Made by a program: the position numbers and the translations under genes. From DMER64 sp964542305 (GTDB taxonomy: Bacteria > Bacteroidota > Bacteroidia > Bacteroidales > UBA932), in assembly GCA_964542305.1 (NCBI GenBank), contig CAZITX010000004.1, positions 1 through 64,000 on the forward strand: a stretch of 64,000 nt of DNA. The letters are read 5' to 3'. Every line of letters starts with the position of its first letter. Positions within the stretch are counted from its first letter, which is position 1. Below the pieces are notes generated by a model. That model worked only from the letters and a program-made list of their open reading frames with translations, made no database searches and had not been told where the DNA came from. This document shows positions 7,852-16,264 of this stretch, in pieces.

Positions 7852-9104
7852 CAGGTCTGATCCTGGTTGAGACTTGACATTTTTCCCATAAACAGGATTA
7901 TCCCGGTACTCTTTTCTTTGATAATATAAACGAAAGAACGGTTTACGTAAAAAGGAAGGGGATCATCAGGTTCAATGGAACTTTTTTCCACCCCCACTAC
8001 CGTAACCGCTGCTGCTTCAGTGCCTTCTTCATTGACCTCTACGTAAGTTTTTTGTTTTACAAGACCAATATAAAGACCTCCCGAGGGAGACATGTTGCTG
8101 AAATCGGCCATTCCTTCCATAAAGGGTATGGTCATGCCCATGGCTTGCAGGGTAGGGATCAGGTCTTTTTCGTATTCAAATCTGAATTTTGGCATGGATA
8201 TGGTCAGCTTGCGTTCAAAACGTTCCAGGCCGCTAACAAGGATATTCCATTGTGTCGTGTTCAAAAATTCTTTGATCATGCGGTCAACATGAACACCGGG
8301 CTTGGGGAGCATCAACACCATGGAAAAAGCTTCATTCCCGTAAGGGAGTTCGGCTATCTGGCAAAGATCGTGTTCCAGGTATGGAAAGGTTTCAGTCTGG
8401 AGCATATAATCGGTCACAGGAGAAGATCCGTCATCTCCGTAAAAACGGTCGCTGTAAGTAGCCGATTTATCAAAGGAATATGTCCAGGTACCTTTGAAAT
8501 ACAGGGCATTGATCAAATACATGACCATTGAGGGAGGTATCTCTTTAATGATTTCATCAATCTTGCCATTCGTTTTGGATGCACACCAGTAATTGATGGT
8601 TTGAACTGCAGTAGGAGAGAAGAAGTCCAGTTCCTCAATTTGTGCCATGTACCAGGCCCTTACAATATCTTTGAATTTTTCGTATACGGGAAACCCTTCC
8701 AGGATCCATACTGAATTTGCGATCCCCAATTCTGTCAACTGATCGGCTTCTTTCAGTTCCCGGGACATCTTTTTGAAGAACCCGTTCATCTGTTCGTAGG
8801 AAAACTCCTGGAACCCTAGAACGTCTTTCATTTGTGCAGCCGTTTCTGCGGCTGTGCCGTTGGCAGTCATGGATAATGCCAGGGAGGCACTCAACGGAGA
8901 AATGAAATAATTCTTATCCTCGGAATTAACCTGTTGAAACAGATCAAAAGCGAACCGGTTGGCTTCTGCTGATAAAGCCTGTTCTGTTTTTGTCAGGATT
9001 ATATCATGTCGCTGATTCGTTTGTTGCGGCAAACGGTCACATCCGGGAAAGATTCCGGGCAGGACCAGGGCAATTAACAGATATTTATAAAACCTGCTGT
9101 TCAT
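7851..9104 (-). CDS. serpin-family lipoprotein (serine protease inhibitor)
   Basis: A 417-residue serpin. I start at 9104 (MNSRFYKYLL), because this gives a lipoprotein signal peptide with lipobox FPGC and a start downstream of the preceding stop. Family marks: INALYFKGTW, the hinge EEGTEAAAVT, and the end FVYIIKEKSTGIILFMGK. The small-residue hinge is that of inhibitory serpins, in which the reactive loop inserts after cleavage. Counting from the hinge glutamate puts the scissile region near VEKSSI, and the loop is about three residues longer than in alpha-1-antitrypsin, so the P1 residue is uncertain. Likely role: surface or periplasmic protection against serine proteases. Confidence 0.93.
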   Translation of the reverse strand: MNSRFYKYLLIALVLPGIFPGCDRLPQQTNQRHDIILTKTEQALSAEANRFAFDLFQQVNSEDKNYFISPLSASLALSMTANGTAAETAAQMKDVLGFQEFSYEQMNGFFKKMSRELKEADQLTELGIANSVWILEGFPVYEKFKDIVRAWYMAQIEELDFFSPTAVQTINYWCASKTNGKIDEIIKEIPPSMVMYLINALYFKGTWTYSFDKSATYSDRFYGDDGSSPVTDYMLQTETFPYLEHDLCQIAELPYGNEAFSMVLMLPKPGVHVDRMIKEFLNTTQWNILVSGLERFERKLTISMPKFRFEYEKDLIPTLQAMGMTIPFMEGMADFSNMSPSGGLYIGLVKQKTYVEVNEEGTEAAAVTVVGVEKSSIEPDDPLPFYVNRSFVYIIKEKSTGIILFMGKMSSLNQDQT

Positions 9105-9144
9105 CAATGTAAAGACACATTTCCTGAATAAAACGTTGCATGAT

Positions 9145-10767
9145 TTACTTCTTTTCAGGAATGTAATACATTCCTTCACGGGATAGCTGGTGGTCCAGGT
9201 TAGCCAGGTTGTATATGAGGACTGCCTGAACTACAGACGTATGTTCCTGGTATTCAGCTATACTCTTTGTGAAAAGGTCCCTTTCTGTATGCCATATTTC
9301 CCTGTAGTTGAAGTTGTAGCCTTTCACGTCTCTGTCACGTAACGAAATAGTGGGAACACCATGAATAGCAAAAACGGACGCATCGGTACCTCCGGTGCGT
9401 GTAGGTTTTGGACGGGAAGGGATGGTGTCTACGGTAAAAGGAAAATCAGGATTGATGGAAGACACGTGTTTGGATGCTTTGACAAAATCATCGTACATGG
9501 CAGCGGGAACGGATACGCCGCTGGCAGCAAGAGGGGCTCCGTCCCTGTTAAAGAGGTTGGAGATTTTATCCAGTTTGTCTTTATGCTGTTCTACCCATGC
9601 AGTTGCCCCCAACAGGCCGAATTCTTCTCCGGCAAACAATACAAATAGTATGGACCGTTTTGGGTTGGCTCCGGCTACTGATAACAAACGGGCAGCTTCC
9701 ATGGCCGGTGTAACACCTACACCGCAGTCTACCCCTCCCGTAGCAACATCGTAAGAATCCAGGTGACCGCTTACCATAATGTATTCATCGGGATAGCGGG
9801 TTCCGGTCATTTTGGCTACCACGTTATGGAATTTCACCGGGCCCGGGCGAAAATGGTTCCGGATATCAAATTCAAGTTCTATGGGACGTCTTTCTTTTAC
9901 CAGTTGGTATAAGTATTGGTATTGGTGTTCATCCAGCTTAATATCCGGAACAGCAGGCAGGTTCTCAAAAGAAGAATTTTCTCCGAATACGGTTTCTTTG
10001 TCCCAAAGAGCTGTTATGGGAACCGGAGATGCCTGAATAAGGCCCAGAATACCTGCATCTACCATTTGCCTGTAAAAGAGTGCGGGTTCGTCGGCTGTCT
10101 TTTTCAGGCTGTCTTTCAGGGCCTCCTGCATCTCATCCACATTCATCCTGCGGTCTCCCGTTTGCATACGGTATCGACGTATAACCTGGTTGTTATGGCG
10201 GGAAATCTCTTCATTCAGCCGGATCAGTGAATCTCTTCTCCGGTCTGCAATTTCTGAACGTTCCACGGGCCATCCCGTATTACTTCCGGTGATCAGGACC
10301 CAGGCTCCCTTTAGGGCTCCTTTCATACTATCGAACTCGGCTTGGTTTTTTGGCTCAATAAGAACGTGTCCCCTTTGAAGTCCTTTCGTTCCTGCCGTGT
10401 AGGAAGGAGTGGCAAAATGCAAATGAATGCCGTCCCCGCCGGGGAATACGTCTCCGTACAATGTTCCAAACCATGGACCGCGATTAAACCCTACGCGTGT
10501 TTCACCGGCTTCTTCAATAGAAACTTCCAGTCCCCAGGATTCAAATTGAGAGGCTGTCCAGCGCACTGCGGCATTGTAAGCGTCCGATCCTACCAGACGA
10601 CCTCCAATGCGGTTTGACAATACATCCAGGTGATCCTGGGTCTTGTTGTTGAGTGTCCCCTCTTGAATAATCTTTTTAACAACGGCATCCTGAGCGTTTG
10701 CCTGAGGGCAAATAGAAAAAACACTTACTGCTATGAGCAAGCTTAATGATAAGGTTCTGTCTTTCAT
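9145..10767 (-). CDS. M28-family zinc aminopeptidase/carboxypeptidase, secreted
   Basis: A 540-residue exported peptidase with a cleavable signal peptide ending at ANAQD. Zinc ligands and catalytic residues are visible: His335 and Asp337 (SGHLDSYD), Asp347 (GGVDCGVG), Glu381-Glu382 (AGEEFG), and a later TGGTDAS. The insertion before the catalytic domain is a PA-like apical region. The layout resembles carboxypeptidase Q (plasma glutamate carboxypeptidase). It would trim peptides in the periplasm or outside the cell. First gene of the minus-strand operon; the serpin gene starts 40 bp downstream of its stop. Confidence 0.92.
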   Translation of the reverse strand: MKDRTLSLSLLIAVSVFSICPQANAQDAVVKKIIQEGTLNNKTQDHLDVLSNRIGGRLVGSDAYNAAVRWTASQFESWGLEVSIEEAGETRVGFNRGPWFGTLYGDVFPGGDGIHLHFATPSYTAGTKGLQRGHVLIEPKNQAEFDSMKGALKGAWVLITGSNTGWPVERSEIADRRRDSLIRLNEEISRHNNQVIRRYRMQTGDRRMNVDEMQEALKDSLKKTADEPALFYRQMVDAGILGLIQASPVPITALWDKETVFGENSSFENLPAVPDIKLDEHQYQYLYQLVKERRPIELEFDIRNHFRPGPVKFHNVVAKMTGTRYPDEYIMVSGHLDSYDVATGGVDCGVGVTPAMEAARLLSVAGANPKRSILFVLFAGEEFGLLGATAWVEQHKDKLDKISNLFNRDGAPLAASGVSVPAAMYDDFVKASKHVSSINPDFPFTVDTIPSRPKPTRTGGTDASVFAIHGVPTISLRDRDVKGYNFNYREIWHTERDLFTKSIAEYQEHTSVVQAVLIYNLANLDHQLSREGMYYIPEKK

Positions 10768-10796
10768 TGTAAACTATTTTGGAAAAACAAGTGATA

Positions 10797-10804
10797 CAAA
10801 TGTA
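10797..10804 (-). promoter_or_regulatory. -7 element for the M28 peptidase operon
   Basis: On the minus strand TACATTTG fits TAnnTTTG and lies 29 nt before the peptidase ATG. The marC -7 element (10813-10820) lies just beyond it on the other strand, so the two promoters are divergent and overlapping. Confidence 0.5.
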
Positions 10805-10812
10805 GTGTTTTA

Positions 10813-10820
10813 TATCTTTG
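10813..10820 (+). promoter_or_regulatory. -7 element of marC promoter, 4 nt before ATG
   Basis: TATCTTTG ends only 4 nt before the marC start codon. With initiation a few nucleotides after this element, the message would have no leader or almost none. Confidence 0.6.
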
Positions 10821-10824
10821 CACC

Positions 10825-11400
10825 ATGATAAAATTCAGGGAAATTGTAAGTGCCTTCATGGTCTTGTTTGCTGTGATAGATATTACTGGGTCCATTCCTA
10901 TTATCCTGGACATGAAAGCCAAAGGCAGGAAATTCAAACCTTTTATGGCGGCAATAATTTCTACCGCACTGATTTTCTTGTTCTTATTTGTGGGAGAGGC
11001 AATTTTGGGCCTGTTCAGTGTAGATATTTCTTCGTTTGCCATTGCCGGTTCCCTTGTCATTTTTGTATTGGCTGTGGAAATGATCTTTGGTATTGAGATT
11101 TTCAAAAACGACGGACCTCCTGATGCAGCCACAATTGTACCGCTTGTATTTCCCCTGATAGCCGGAACGGGAACCCTGACCACCGTTCTTTCATTACGTG
11201 CCGAGTATAGTTTGATAAACGTTTCCATTGCCATTTTGCTCAATATGATCATTGTCTTTGTCGTTTTACGTCACGTAGACTGGGCTGAAAAACTGCTGGG
11301 CAAAGGCGGTATTTATATTTTGCGTAAATTTTTCGGGATCATATTGCTGGCCATATCGGTGAAACTTTTCGTTTCTAATATTTCAGTCTTATTTGGATAA
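10825..11400 (+). CDS. MarC-family integral membrane protein
   Basis: A 191-residue protein with six predicted membrane helices and the MarC-family N-terminus (FMVLFAVIDITGSIPIILDM). The LVFPLIAGTGTLTTVLSL stretch corresponds to the second half-repeat motif. MarC proteins (UPF0056) are inner membrane proteins of uncertain function; the older link to multiple antibiotic resistance has not held up. The GH53 gene starts 2 bp after its stop, so the two are probably co-transcribed, although no functional link is evident. Confidence 0.92.
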   Translation: MIKFREIVSAFMVLFAVIDITGSIPIILDMKAKGRKFKPFMAAIISTALIFLFLFVGEAILGLFSVDISSFAIAGSLVIFVLAVEMIFGIEIFKNDGPPDAATIVPLVFPLIAGTGTLTTVLSLRAEYSLINVSIAILLNMIIVFVVLRHVDWAEKLLGKGGIYILRKFFGIILLAISVKLFVSNISVLFG

Positions 11401-11402
11401 TT

Positions 11403-12524
11403 ATGATGAAAAGAGCGGTACTGTATTTCATCGCAGGGTTTATACTGTTTATCTCCGGATGTGACAAGGATGATCCTTACGGGCCCGGCACGGATCCGGT
11501 AGATCAGCCCGAATGGATAATAGGGGCTGACCTTTCGCTTGTGACCAAACTGCAAAAGGCCGGTGCCGTTTACCGCGATTTCCAGGGACAAAATGTAGAA
11601 GTTTTACCGTTTTTCCGGGACAAAGGATTCAATTACATAAGAATTCGCTTGTTCGTGGGTCCTGATCTGCAATCCACGGCATGTCAGGATCTGGATTATG
11701 TAAAAAAACTGAGTCTGAAAGCCCGGAACGATGGATTTAAAATATTGTTGGATTATCATTATTCAGATACGTGGGCTGACCCCGGCAAACAATACAAGCC
11801 GGCAGCCTGGGCAACTCTGAATGCAGATCAGCTGGCAGACAAAGTATATACATACACAAAAGAAACGCTGTTGGCCCTGGTAAAAGCACAGGCTGCTCCC
11901 GATATGATTCAGATAGGCAATGAAATTACAAACGGAATGCTGTGGGATTCGGCACGTGCAGATGTATGGTCTACTCAGTGGAACACTCCGGCCAGGTGGT
12001 CTTACTTTTGTCGTATCCTCTCACAGGCTGCCAAGGCGTGTCGCGAAACCTGTCCCGATTCATGGATTATGATCCACACAGATCGCGGAGGAGACAGGCA
12101 AACGGCTTTGAAATTTTACAACCAGCTTGAGATATATAATGTGGATTACGACATCATTGGACTGAGCTATTACCCGTTTTGGCACGGTCCATTGTCAAAC
12201 CTTCGTTCCTGTCTGGAAGGCCTTCAAATGAATTTCCCGGACAAAAAAGTAAACCTGGTTGAAGTCGCTTTTCCGAATAATCCGTGGGGTATTCCTGATA
12301 ATGCGGGTTATACCCCTGAATATGCAGCATCGCCCCAGGGACAGAAAAAATTCATGGAAGATTTTATTGATACCATCCGGGATTTCCCCAACGTGAATGG
12401 ATTCATGTACTGGTACCCGGAAGAAACTTACATTCCTTCCGGCAACATTCTTACACTTCACAGGGGGGTGTTCGACATCCAAACGGGTAACGCTTTACCG
12501 GTAATGGATGTTTTTGCTAATTAA
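11403..12524 (+). CDS. GH53 arabinogalactan endo-beta-1,4-galactanase, lipoprotein
   Basis: A 373-residue lipoprotein (lipobox SGC near residue 19) with one GH53 (beta/alpha)8 domain. Visible family stretches: FNYIRIRLF, ILLDYHYSDTWADPGKQ, the acid/base glutamate in QIGNEITNG, and the nucleophile glutamate in NLVEVAF. GH53 enzymes cut beta-1,4-galactan side chains of pectin type I arabinogalactan. Two ATG codons are adjacent (11403 and 11406). It stands alone without SusC/SusD neighbours, so it is not in a classical polysaccharide utilisation locus here. Its 3' end overlaps the convergent SDR gene by 30 bp. Confidence 0.93.
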   Translation: MMKRAVLYFIAGFILFISGCDKDDPYGPGTDPVDQPEWIIGADLSLVTKLQKAGAVYRDFQGQNVEVLPFFRDKGFNYIRIRLFVGPDLQSTACQDLDYVKKLSLKARNDGFKILLDYHYSDTWADPGKQYKPAAWATLNADQLADKVYTYTKETLLALVKAQAAPDMIQIGNEITNGMLWDSARADVWSTQWNTPARWSYFCRILSQAAKACRETCPDSWIMIHTDRGGDRQTALKFYNQLEIYNVDYDIIGLSYYPFWHGPLSNLRSCLEGLQMNFPDKKVNLVEVAFPNNPWGIPDNAGYTPEYAASPQGQKKFMEDFIDTIRDFPNVNGFMYWYPEETYIPSGNILTLHRGVFDIQTGNALPVMDVFAN

Positions 12525-13337
12525 GAAACTACGCGACTTGCTTTTACGGTAAGTCCCTCCGTAAGGATGGGGAAGGGTTTCTGCCGTTGCCAGGTATACG
12601 GTAGTGGAAGCTCCCCGGGCAGGAGTGCTCAGAAAAGGCCTGAAAAAAAGATTAACCAGGGGATCCAGGCGGTTGTTCATGGTTATCATAGGGGTGTCTA
12701 CAGCCCCCGGATCGGCTGAAACTACCAGGATGTTGAAAGGTTTATATTTGTCGGCAAGGGCAAGTGATTCATAAAACAGTGCTCTTTTTGAATTGCCATA
12801 ACGGATAACCCGGCCGGCCCAGTTTTTTGGGATACGGTTCACAAAAGAGGGCCTTATTCTGGAAAACCATCCAAAATAGATCGTACAAGAGACTGTGAAA
12901 ATGACCCGGGCTCCGTACGTTGTCAATGCCCCTTCCCGGAGTTTGGGAAATAAAAGTTCTGTCAGGTAGAGCGGTGCTTTGTAATTGACCTGAGCAATTT
13001 TTTCCAGTCCGTCTTCGGTAAAACCGGTTCTTTTGGGGAGAATCCCCGCATTATGTATAAGCCGGTTAATGGCCTTGTGTTTTATGCTTTCAGCAAAAGC
13101 TTTCACAGAGGCAAAAGAAGAAAGATCCAGGGGAAGCAGCTCTACAGACGGGGGATTTGTTTTGTTTTCATAGTCGCTAACGAGTTGTGTATAAAAAGGC
13201 ATGGCCTCCTCTGTGCAGAGGCAGGCCATGATAAGTGAGTACCCGTTGTCGAGTAAAGAACGGCAGATTTCACGGCCAAGACCGCCATCTGCGCCGGTAA
13301 CAAGGGCCGTTTTTTCAGGCTTTGTCGTCGGAGCCAA
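12495..13337 (-). CDS. short-chain dehydrogenase/reductase
   Basis: A 280-residue Rossmann-fold oxidoreductase. Seen: TGADGGLG for the dinucleotide site near residue 15, HNAG, a serine in FTVSCT, and the catalytic pair in YGNSK (YxxxK). The general form resembles retinol dehydrogenase or protochlorophyllide reductase-like SDRs. Substrate unknown. The start overlaps the end of fba by 23 bp, implying coupled translation. It extends 30 bp into the GH53 gene on the opposite strand, so its last ten residues are under double coding. Confidence 0.82.
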   Translation of the reverse strand: MAPTTKPEKTALVTGADGGLGREICRSLLDNGYSLIMACLCTEEAMPFYTQLVSDYENKTNPPSVELLPLDLSSFASVKAFAESIKHKAINRLIHNAGILPKRTGFTEDGLEKIAQVNYKAPLYLTELLFPKLREGALTTYGARVIFTVSCTIYFGWFSRIRPSFVNRIPKNWAGRVIRYGNSKRALFYESLALADKYKPFNILVVSADPGAVDTPMITMNNRLDPLVNLFFRPFLSTPARGASTTVYLATAETLPHPYGGTYRKSKSRSFLISKNIHYR

Positions 13338-14277
13338 GTACGTTCACTACTTTGTGTTTGTACAACTCTTTGAGTTTGTCACGGGCCGGACCCAGGTATT
13401 TGCGCGGGTCAAATTCCTCGGGTTTTTCGGCCATGACTTTACGGATGGCTGCTGTCATTGCAAGCCGCCCGTCGGAGTCAATATTGATTTTGCATACGGC
13501 AGAACGTGCCGCCATCCGGAGCTGGTCTTCCGGAATTCCTATGGAATCTTTCAGTTTGCCTCCGTAATGGTTAATCTCGGCAACAATATCCTGCGGAACG
13601 CTGGATGATCCGTGCAGCACGATGGGGAATCCGGGGATGCGTTTTTCAATCTCGGCCAGGATGTCCAGACGAATTTCAGGTTTCTGTCCGGGTTTGAATT
13701 TGTATGCTCCGTGCGAGGTTCCAATAGAAATAGCCAGGGAGTCAACCCCTGTGCGTTTCACAAAATCTTCCACTTCTTCCGGTTGGGTGTACGTGTGGTG
13801 CTCGGCCTTCACGTCGTCTTCGACGCCGGCCAGCACACCCAATTCTCCTTCCACGGTAACATCGTGTTGGTGTGCATATTCTACAACCTTACGGGTCAGT
13901 TCCACGTTTTCTTCGTAAGAAAGGTGAGAACCGTCTATCATTACGGACGAGAAGCCGTATTCTATACAGTTTTTACACAATTCAAAGGAGTCCCCGTGGT
14001 CCAGGTGTAATACTATGGGTATGGCGTATCCCAGTTCCTTGGCGTATTCTACAGCTCCCTGAGCCATATAACGCAGAAGTGTCTGGTTGGCATATTTGCG
14101 GGCACCGCTTGATACCTGTAAAATAACCGGTGATTTTGTTTCCACGCAGGCACTGATAATGGCCTGCATCTGTTCCATGTTGTTAAAATTGAATGCGGGG
14201 ATGGCATAGCCGCCCTTGACTGCACTGGCAAACATATCACGTGAGTTTACCAGTCCTAAATCTTTGTATGATACCAT
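13315..14277 (-). CDS. fba: class II fructose-1,6-bisphosphate aldolase
   Basis: A 320-residue zinc-dependent aldolase that interconverts fructose 1,6-bisphosphate with dihydroxyacetone phosphate and glyceraldehyde 3-phosphate in glycolysis and gluconeogenesis. Visible: PAFNFNNMEQMQA, the zinc and proton-transfer region LHLDHGDS, GELGVLAGVED, ISIGTSHGAYK, VLHGSSS and KINIDSD. Size and motifs agree with the class IIB type. It has its own promoter (TATCTTTG, 14320-14327) and is followed by the overlapping SDR gene. Confidence 0.96.
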   Translation of the reverse strand: MVSYKDLGLVNSRDMFASAVKGGYAIPAFNFNNMEQMQAIISACVETKSPVILQVSSGARKYANQTLLRYMAQGAVEYAKELGYAIPIVLHLDHGDSFELCKNCIEYGFSSVMIDGSHLSYEENVELTRKVVEYAHQHDVTVEGELGVLAGVEDDVKAEHHTYTQPEEVEDFVKRTGVDSLAISIGTSHGAYKFKPGQKPEIRLDILAEIEKRIPGFPIVLHGSSSVPQDIVAEINHYGGKLKDSIGIPEDQLRMAARSAVCKINIDSDGRLAMTAAIRKVMAEKPEEFDPRKYLGPARDKLKELYKHKVVNVLGSDDKA

Positions 14278-14319
14278 ATTCTAAAATTTAATATTTGATG
14301 TTTTCCTTTATTCGGTTTA

Positions 14320-14327
14320 CAAAGATA
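14320..14327 (-). promoter_or_regulatory. -7 element of fba promoter
   Basis: Minus-strand TATCTTTG, 42 nt before the fba ATG. The divergent creatininase-homologue promoter (TATATTTG, 14340-14347) begins 12 bp further on. Confidence 0.55.
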
Positions 14328-14339
14328 AGACTTTTGCCG

Positions 14340-14347
14340 TATATTTG
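14340..14347 (+). promoter_or_regulatory. -7 element of creatininase-homologue/gmk/nadD/nnr promoter
   Basis: TATATTTG fits TAnnTTTG exactly and lies 23 nt before the ATG at 14371. Confidence 0.5.
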
Positions 14348-14370
14348 GGAGTGATAAATCTATAATTGTA

Positions 14371-15138
14371 ATGAAACCTTATATACTTCAGGAAACCAAC
14401 TGGCGTGAAGTTAAGGACACGGAATACCGGGTCGCCGTACTTCCCTGGGGGGCCACGGAAGCTCATAATTACCACCTTCCATACGGTACAGATACTTACC
14501 TGGCCACGGAAGTTGCACAACGCAGTGCCGCCCTGGCCTGGGAACAAAATGTAAAGACAATGGTGTTGCCTGCCATGGCCTATGGTGTCAACTCAGGGCA
14601 ATTGGATATTCCTTTCTGCATGCACATGAATCCTTCCACACAACAACGTGTACTGGAAGACATAGTTAGCGTACTTTTACATCATAACGTAAACAAGTTG
14701 GTCATCCTGAACGGACACGGGGGCAATGCGTTTCAAAATGCTATCCGGGAAATGGAACTTCTTTTTCCGGAAATGCTCATATCCATGGTGAATTGGTGGC
14801 GTGTTCGACCGGTAGCTCAATATTTTGACAATCCCGGAGATCATGCCGATGAAATGGAAACCTCTTCGCTTATGGCCCTGTATCCCCGTTTGGTTCTGCC
14901 CCTGGAAGAAGCCGGACCGGGGAAAGAGCACCGCTTTAAGCTTAAGGGCTTGCGTGAAAAATGGGCCTGGATTCCCAGACGGTGGATATACACAACAGAT
15001 GATACGGGGGTAGGTGACCCTTCTGCTTCCACCCCGGAAAAAGGAGAAAAATTCTTGAACGATTGTATTAGAGAAGTAGCCGGGTTTCTTGTTGCGTTTT
15101 CCGGTGTTGAAAAAATTGAAGATTTGTATGAGCACTAA
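14371..15138 (+). CDS. creatininase-family metal-dependent amidohydrolase
   Basis: A 255-residue cytosolic protein of the creatininase fold. Metal-site motifs are visible: the glutamate in WGATEAHNYHLP, GTDTYL, the NGHGGN loop near residue 113, and a late DHADEMETS. The family hydrolyses cyclic or formamido amides (creatinine, the riboflavin intermediate FAPy, mycofactocin peptide), so the substrate is open. It is the first gene of a tight cluster with gmk, nadD and nnr, all nucleotide or cofactor housekeeping. A role in nucleotide repair or salvage would fit, but that is inference. Confidence 0.85.
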   Translation: MKPYILQETNWREVKDTEYRVAVLPWGATEAHNYHLPYGTDTYLATEVAQRSAALAWEQNVKTMVLPAMAYGVNSGQLDIPFCMHMNPSTQQRVLEDIVSVLLHHNVNKLVILNGHGGNAFQNAIREMELLFPEMLISMVNWWRVRPVAQYFDNPGDHADEMETSSLMALYPRLVLPLEEAGPGKEHRFKLKGLREKWAWIPRRWIYTTDDTGVGDPSASTPEKGEKFLNDCIREVAGFLVAFSGVEKIEDLYEH

Positions 15139-15694
15139 AAAAGCCCTGATCTTTTCTGCTCCTTCGGGTGCCGGAAAATCGACCGTTGTGAATCATTTAA
15201 TGGAAACGTTTCCCAATTTGGATTTTTCCATTACCGCCACTACCCGGCCTAAAAGGGGAAAAGAAGAAAATGGGAAAGAATATTATTTTATTTCCGGGGA
15301 TGAGTTCCGCAAGCTTATTGAGCAGGATGCCTTTGTGGAATGGGAAGAAGTTTACAAGGGCAGGTATTACGGGACGTTAAAACTGGAACTGGAACGTATA
15401 TGGAACGGGAACAAAGTGGCGGTTTTTGATGTAGATGTAAAAGGAGGGATAAACCTGAAAAAAATATTTGGGAAAGAGGCTCTTTCCGTTTTTGTAGCCC
15501 CGCCTTCATTGGAAATTTTACGCGAAAGGCTCACAAAAAGAGGAACCGATTCATCAAGTGCCATAGAGGAACGGCTGGCAAAAGCCTCTGTGGAAATAGA
15601 GGATGCCAGGTATTTTGATGTGGTTTTGGTCAACGATCGCCTGGAAGATACACTGGACAAGGCAACCGAGATAGTTGCCGCTTTTTTATCATAA
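15128..15694 (+). CDS. gmk: guanylate kinase
   Basis: A 188-residue enzyme that phosphorylates GMP to GDP with ATP. Seen: the P-loop SAPSGAGKST, TTRPKRGKEENGKEY for GMP binding, and LIEQDAFVEWEEVYKGRYYGT. I start at 15128 (MSTKKALIFS), which overlaps the creatininase-homologue stop by 11 bp; a longer frame upstream would only add residues read from inside that gene. nadD follows 1 bp after the stop, so the four genes form one operon. Confidence 0.96.
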   Translation: MSTKKALIFSAPSGAGKSTVVNHLMETFPNLDFSITATTRPKRGKEENGKEYYFISGDEFRKLIEQDAFVEWEEVYKGRYYGTLKLELERIWNGNKVAVFDVDVKGGINLKKIFGKEALSVFVAPPSLEILRERLTKRGTDSSSAIEERLAKASVEIEDARYFDVVLVNDRLEDTLDKATEIVAAFLS

Positions 15695-15695
15695 T

Positions 15696-16253
15696 ATGAA
15701 TACCTGCGGTTTATACTTTGGTTCATTCAATCCGTTTCACATTGGACATCTGGCCATTGTCAATTACCTGGTGTCTTATACGGATCTGGACGAAGTACGT
15801 CTGATTGTATCACCTCACAATCCGTTAAAGGATATTGACCGGTTTGCACCGGACAGTCCTGCCTCCCGTTTGGAACATATCCGGGATGTAATGAATGAAA
15901 AAAAACTGCCGGTTACCGTTTCAGATATCGAATTTCATTTGCCTGAACCGCTTTATACCATTAACACATTGCGTTACCTGCAGAAAACCCAGCCCGGTTT
16001 GTGTTTTATACCGGTGATCGGGGGAGATAACCTGGCTGTTATTGAACAATGGAATGAATGGGAAATCATTCTTAAAGAATTTATCGTTTACGTATATCCC
16101 CGGCAGGGAGTGGATCACCGCGCTTTGTGTGATAAATACGAGCGTTTTGCAAAAAAACTCGTTTTACTGCCTGCTCCTGAAATTACCATATCGTCAACAT
16201 TTATAAGGGAAGGGCTACAGGCAGGTAAGAACATGAACGGTTACCTGGTATAA
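15696..16253 (+). CDS. nadD: nicotinate-nucleotide adenylyltransferase
   Basis: A 185-residue enzyme that joins nicotinate mononucleotide to ATP, giving nicotinate adenine dinucleotide in NAD synthesis. The nucleotidyltransferase signature GSFNPFHIGHL is at residues 8-18, and the closing ISSTFIREG motif is near the C-terminus. I start at 15696, one base after the gmk stop. Its neighbour nnr repairs damaged NAD(P)H, so the two serve the same cofactor pool. Confidence 0.94.
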   Translation: MNTCGLYFGSFNPFHIGHLAIVNYLVSYTDLDEVRLIVSPHNPLKDIDRFAPDSPASRLEHIRDVMNEKKLPVTVSDIEFHLPEPLYTINTLRYLQKTQPGLCFIPVIGGDNLAVIEQWNEWEIILKEFIVYVYPRQGVDHRALCDKYERFAKKLVLLPAPEITISSTFIREGLQAGKNMNGYLV

Positions 16254-16264
16254 AAGATCACATT

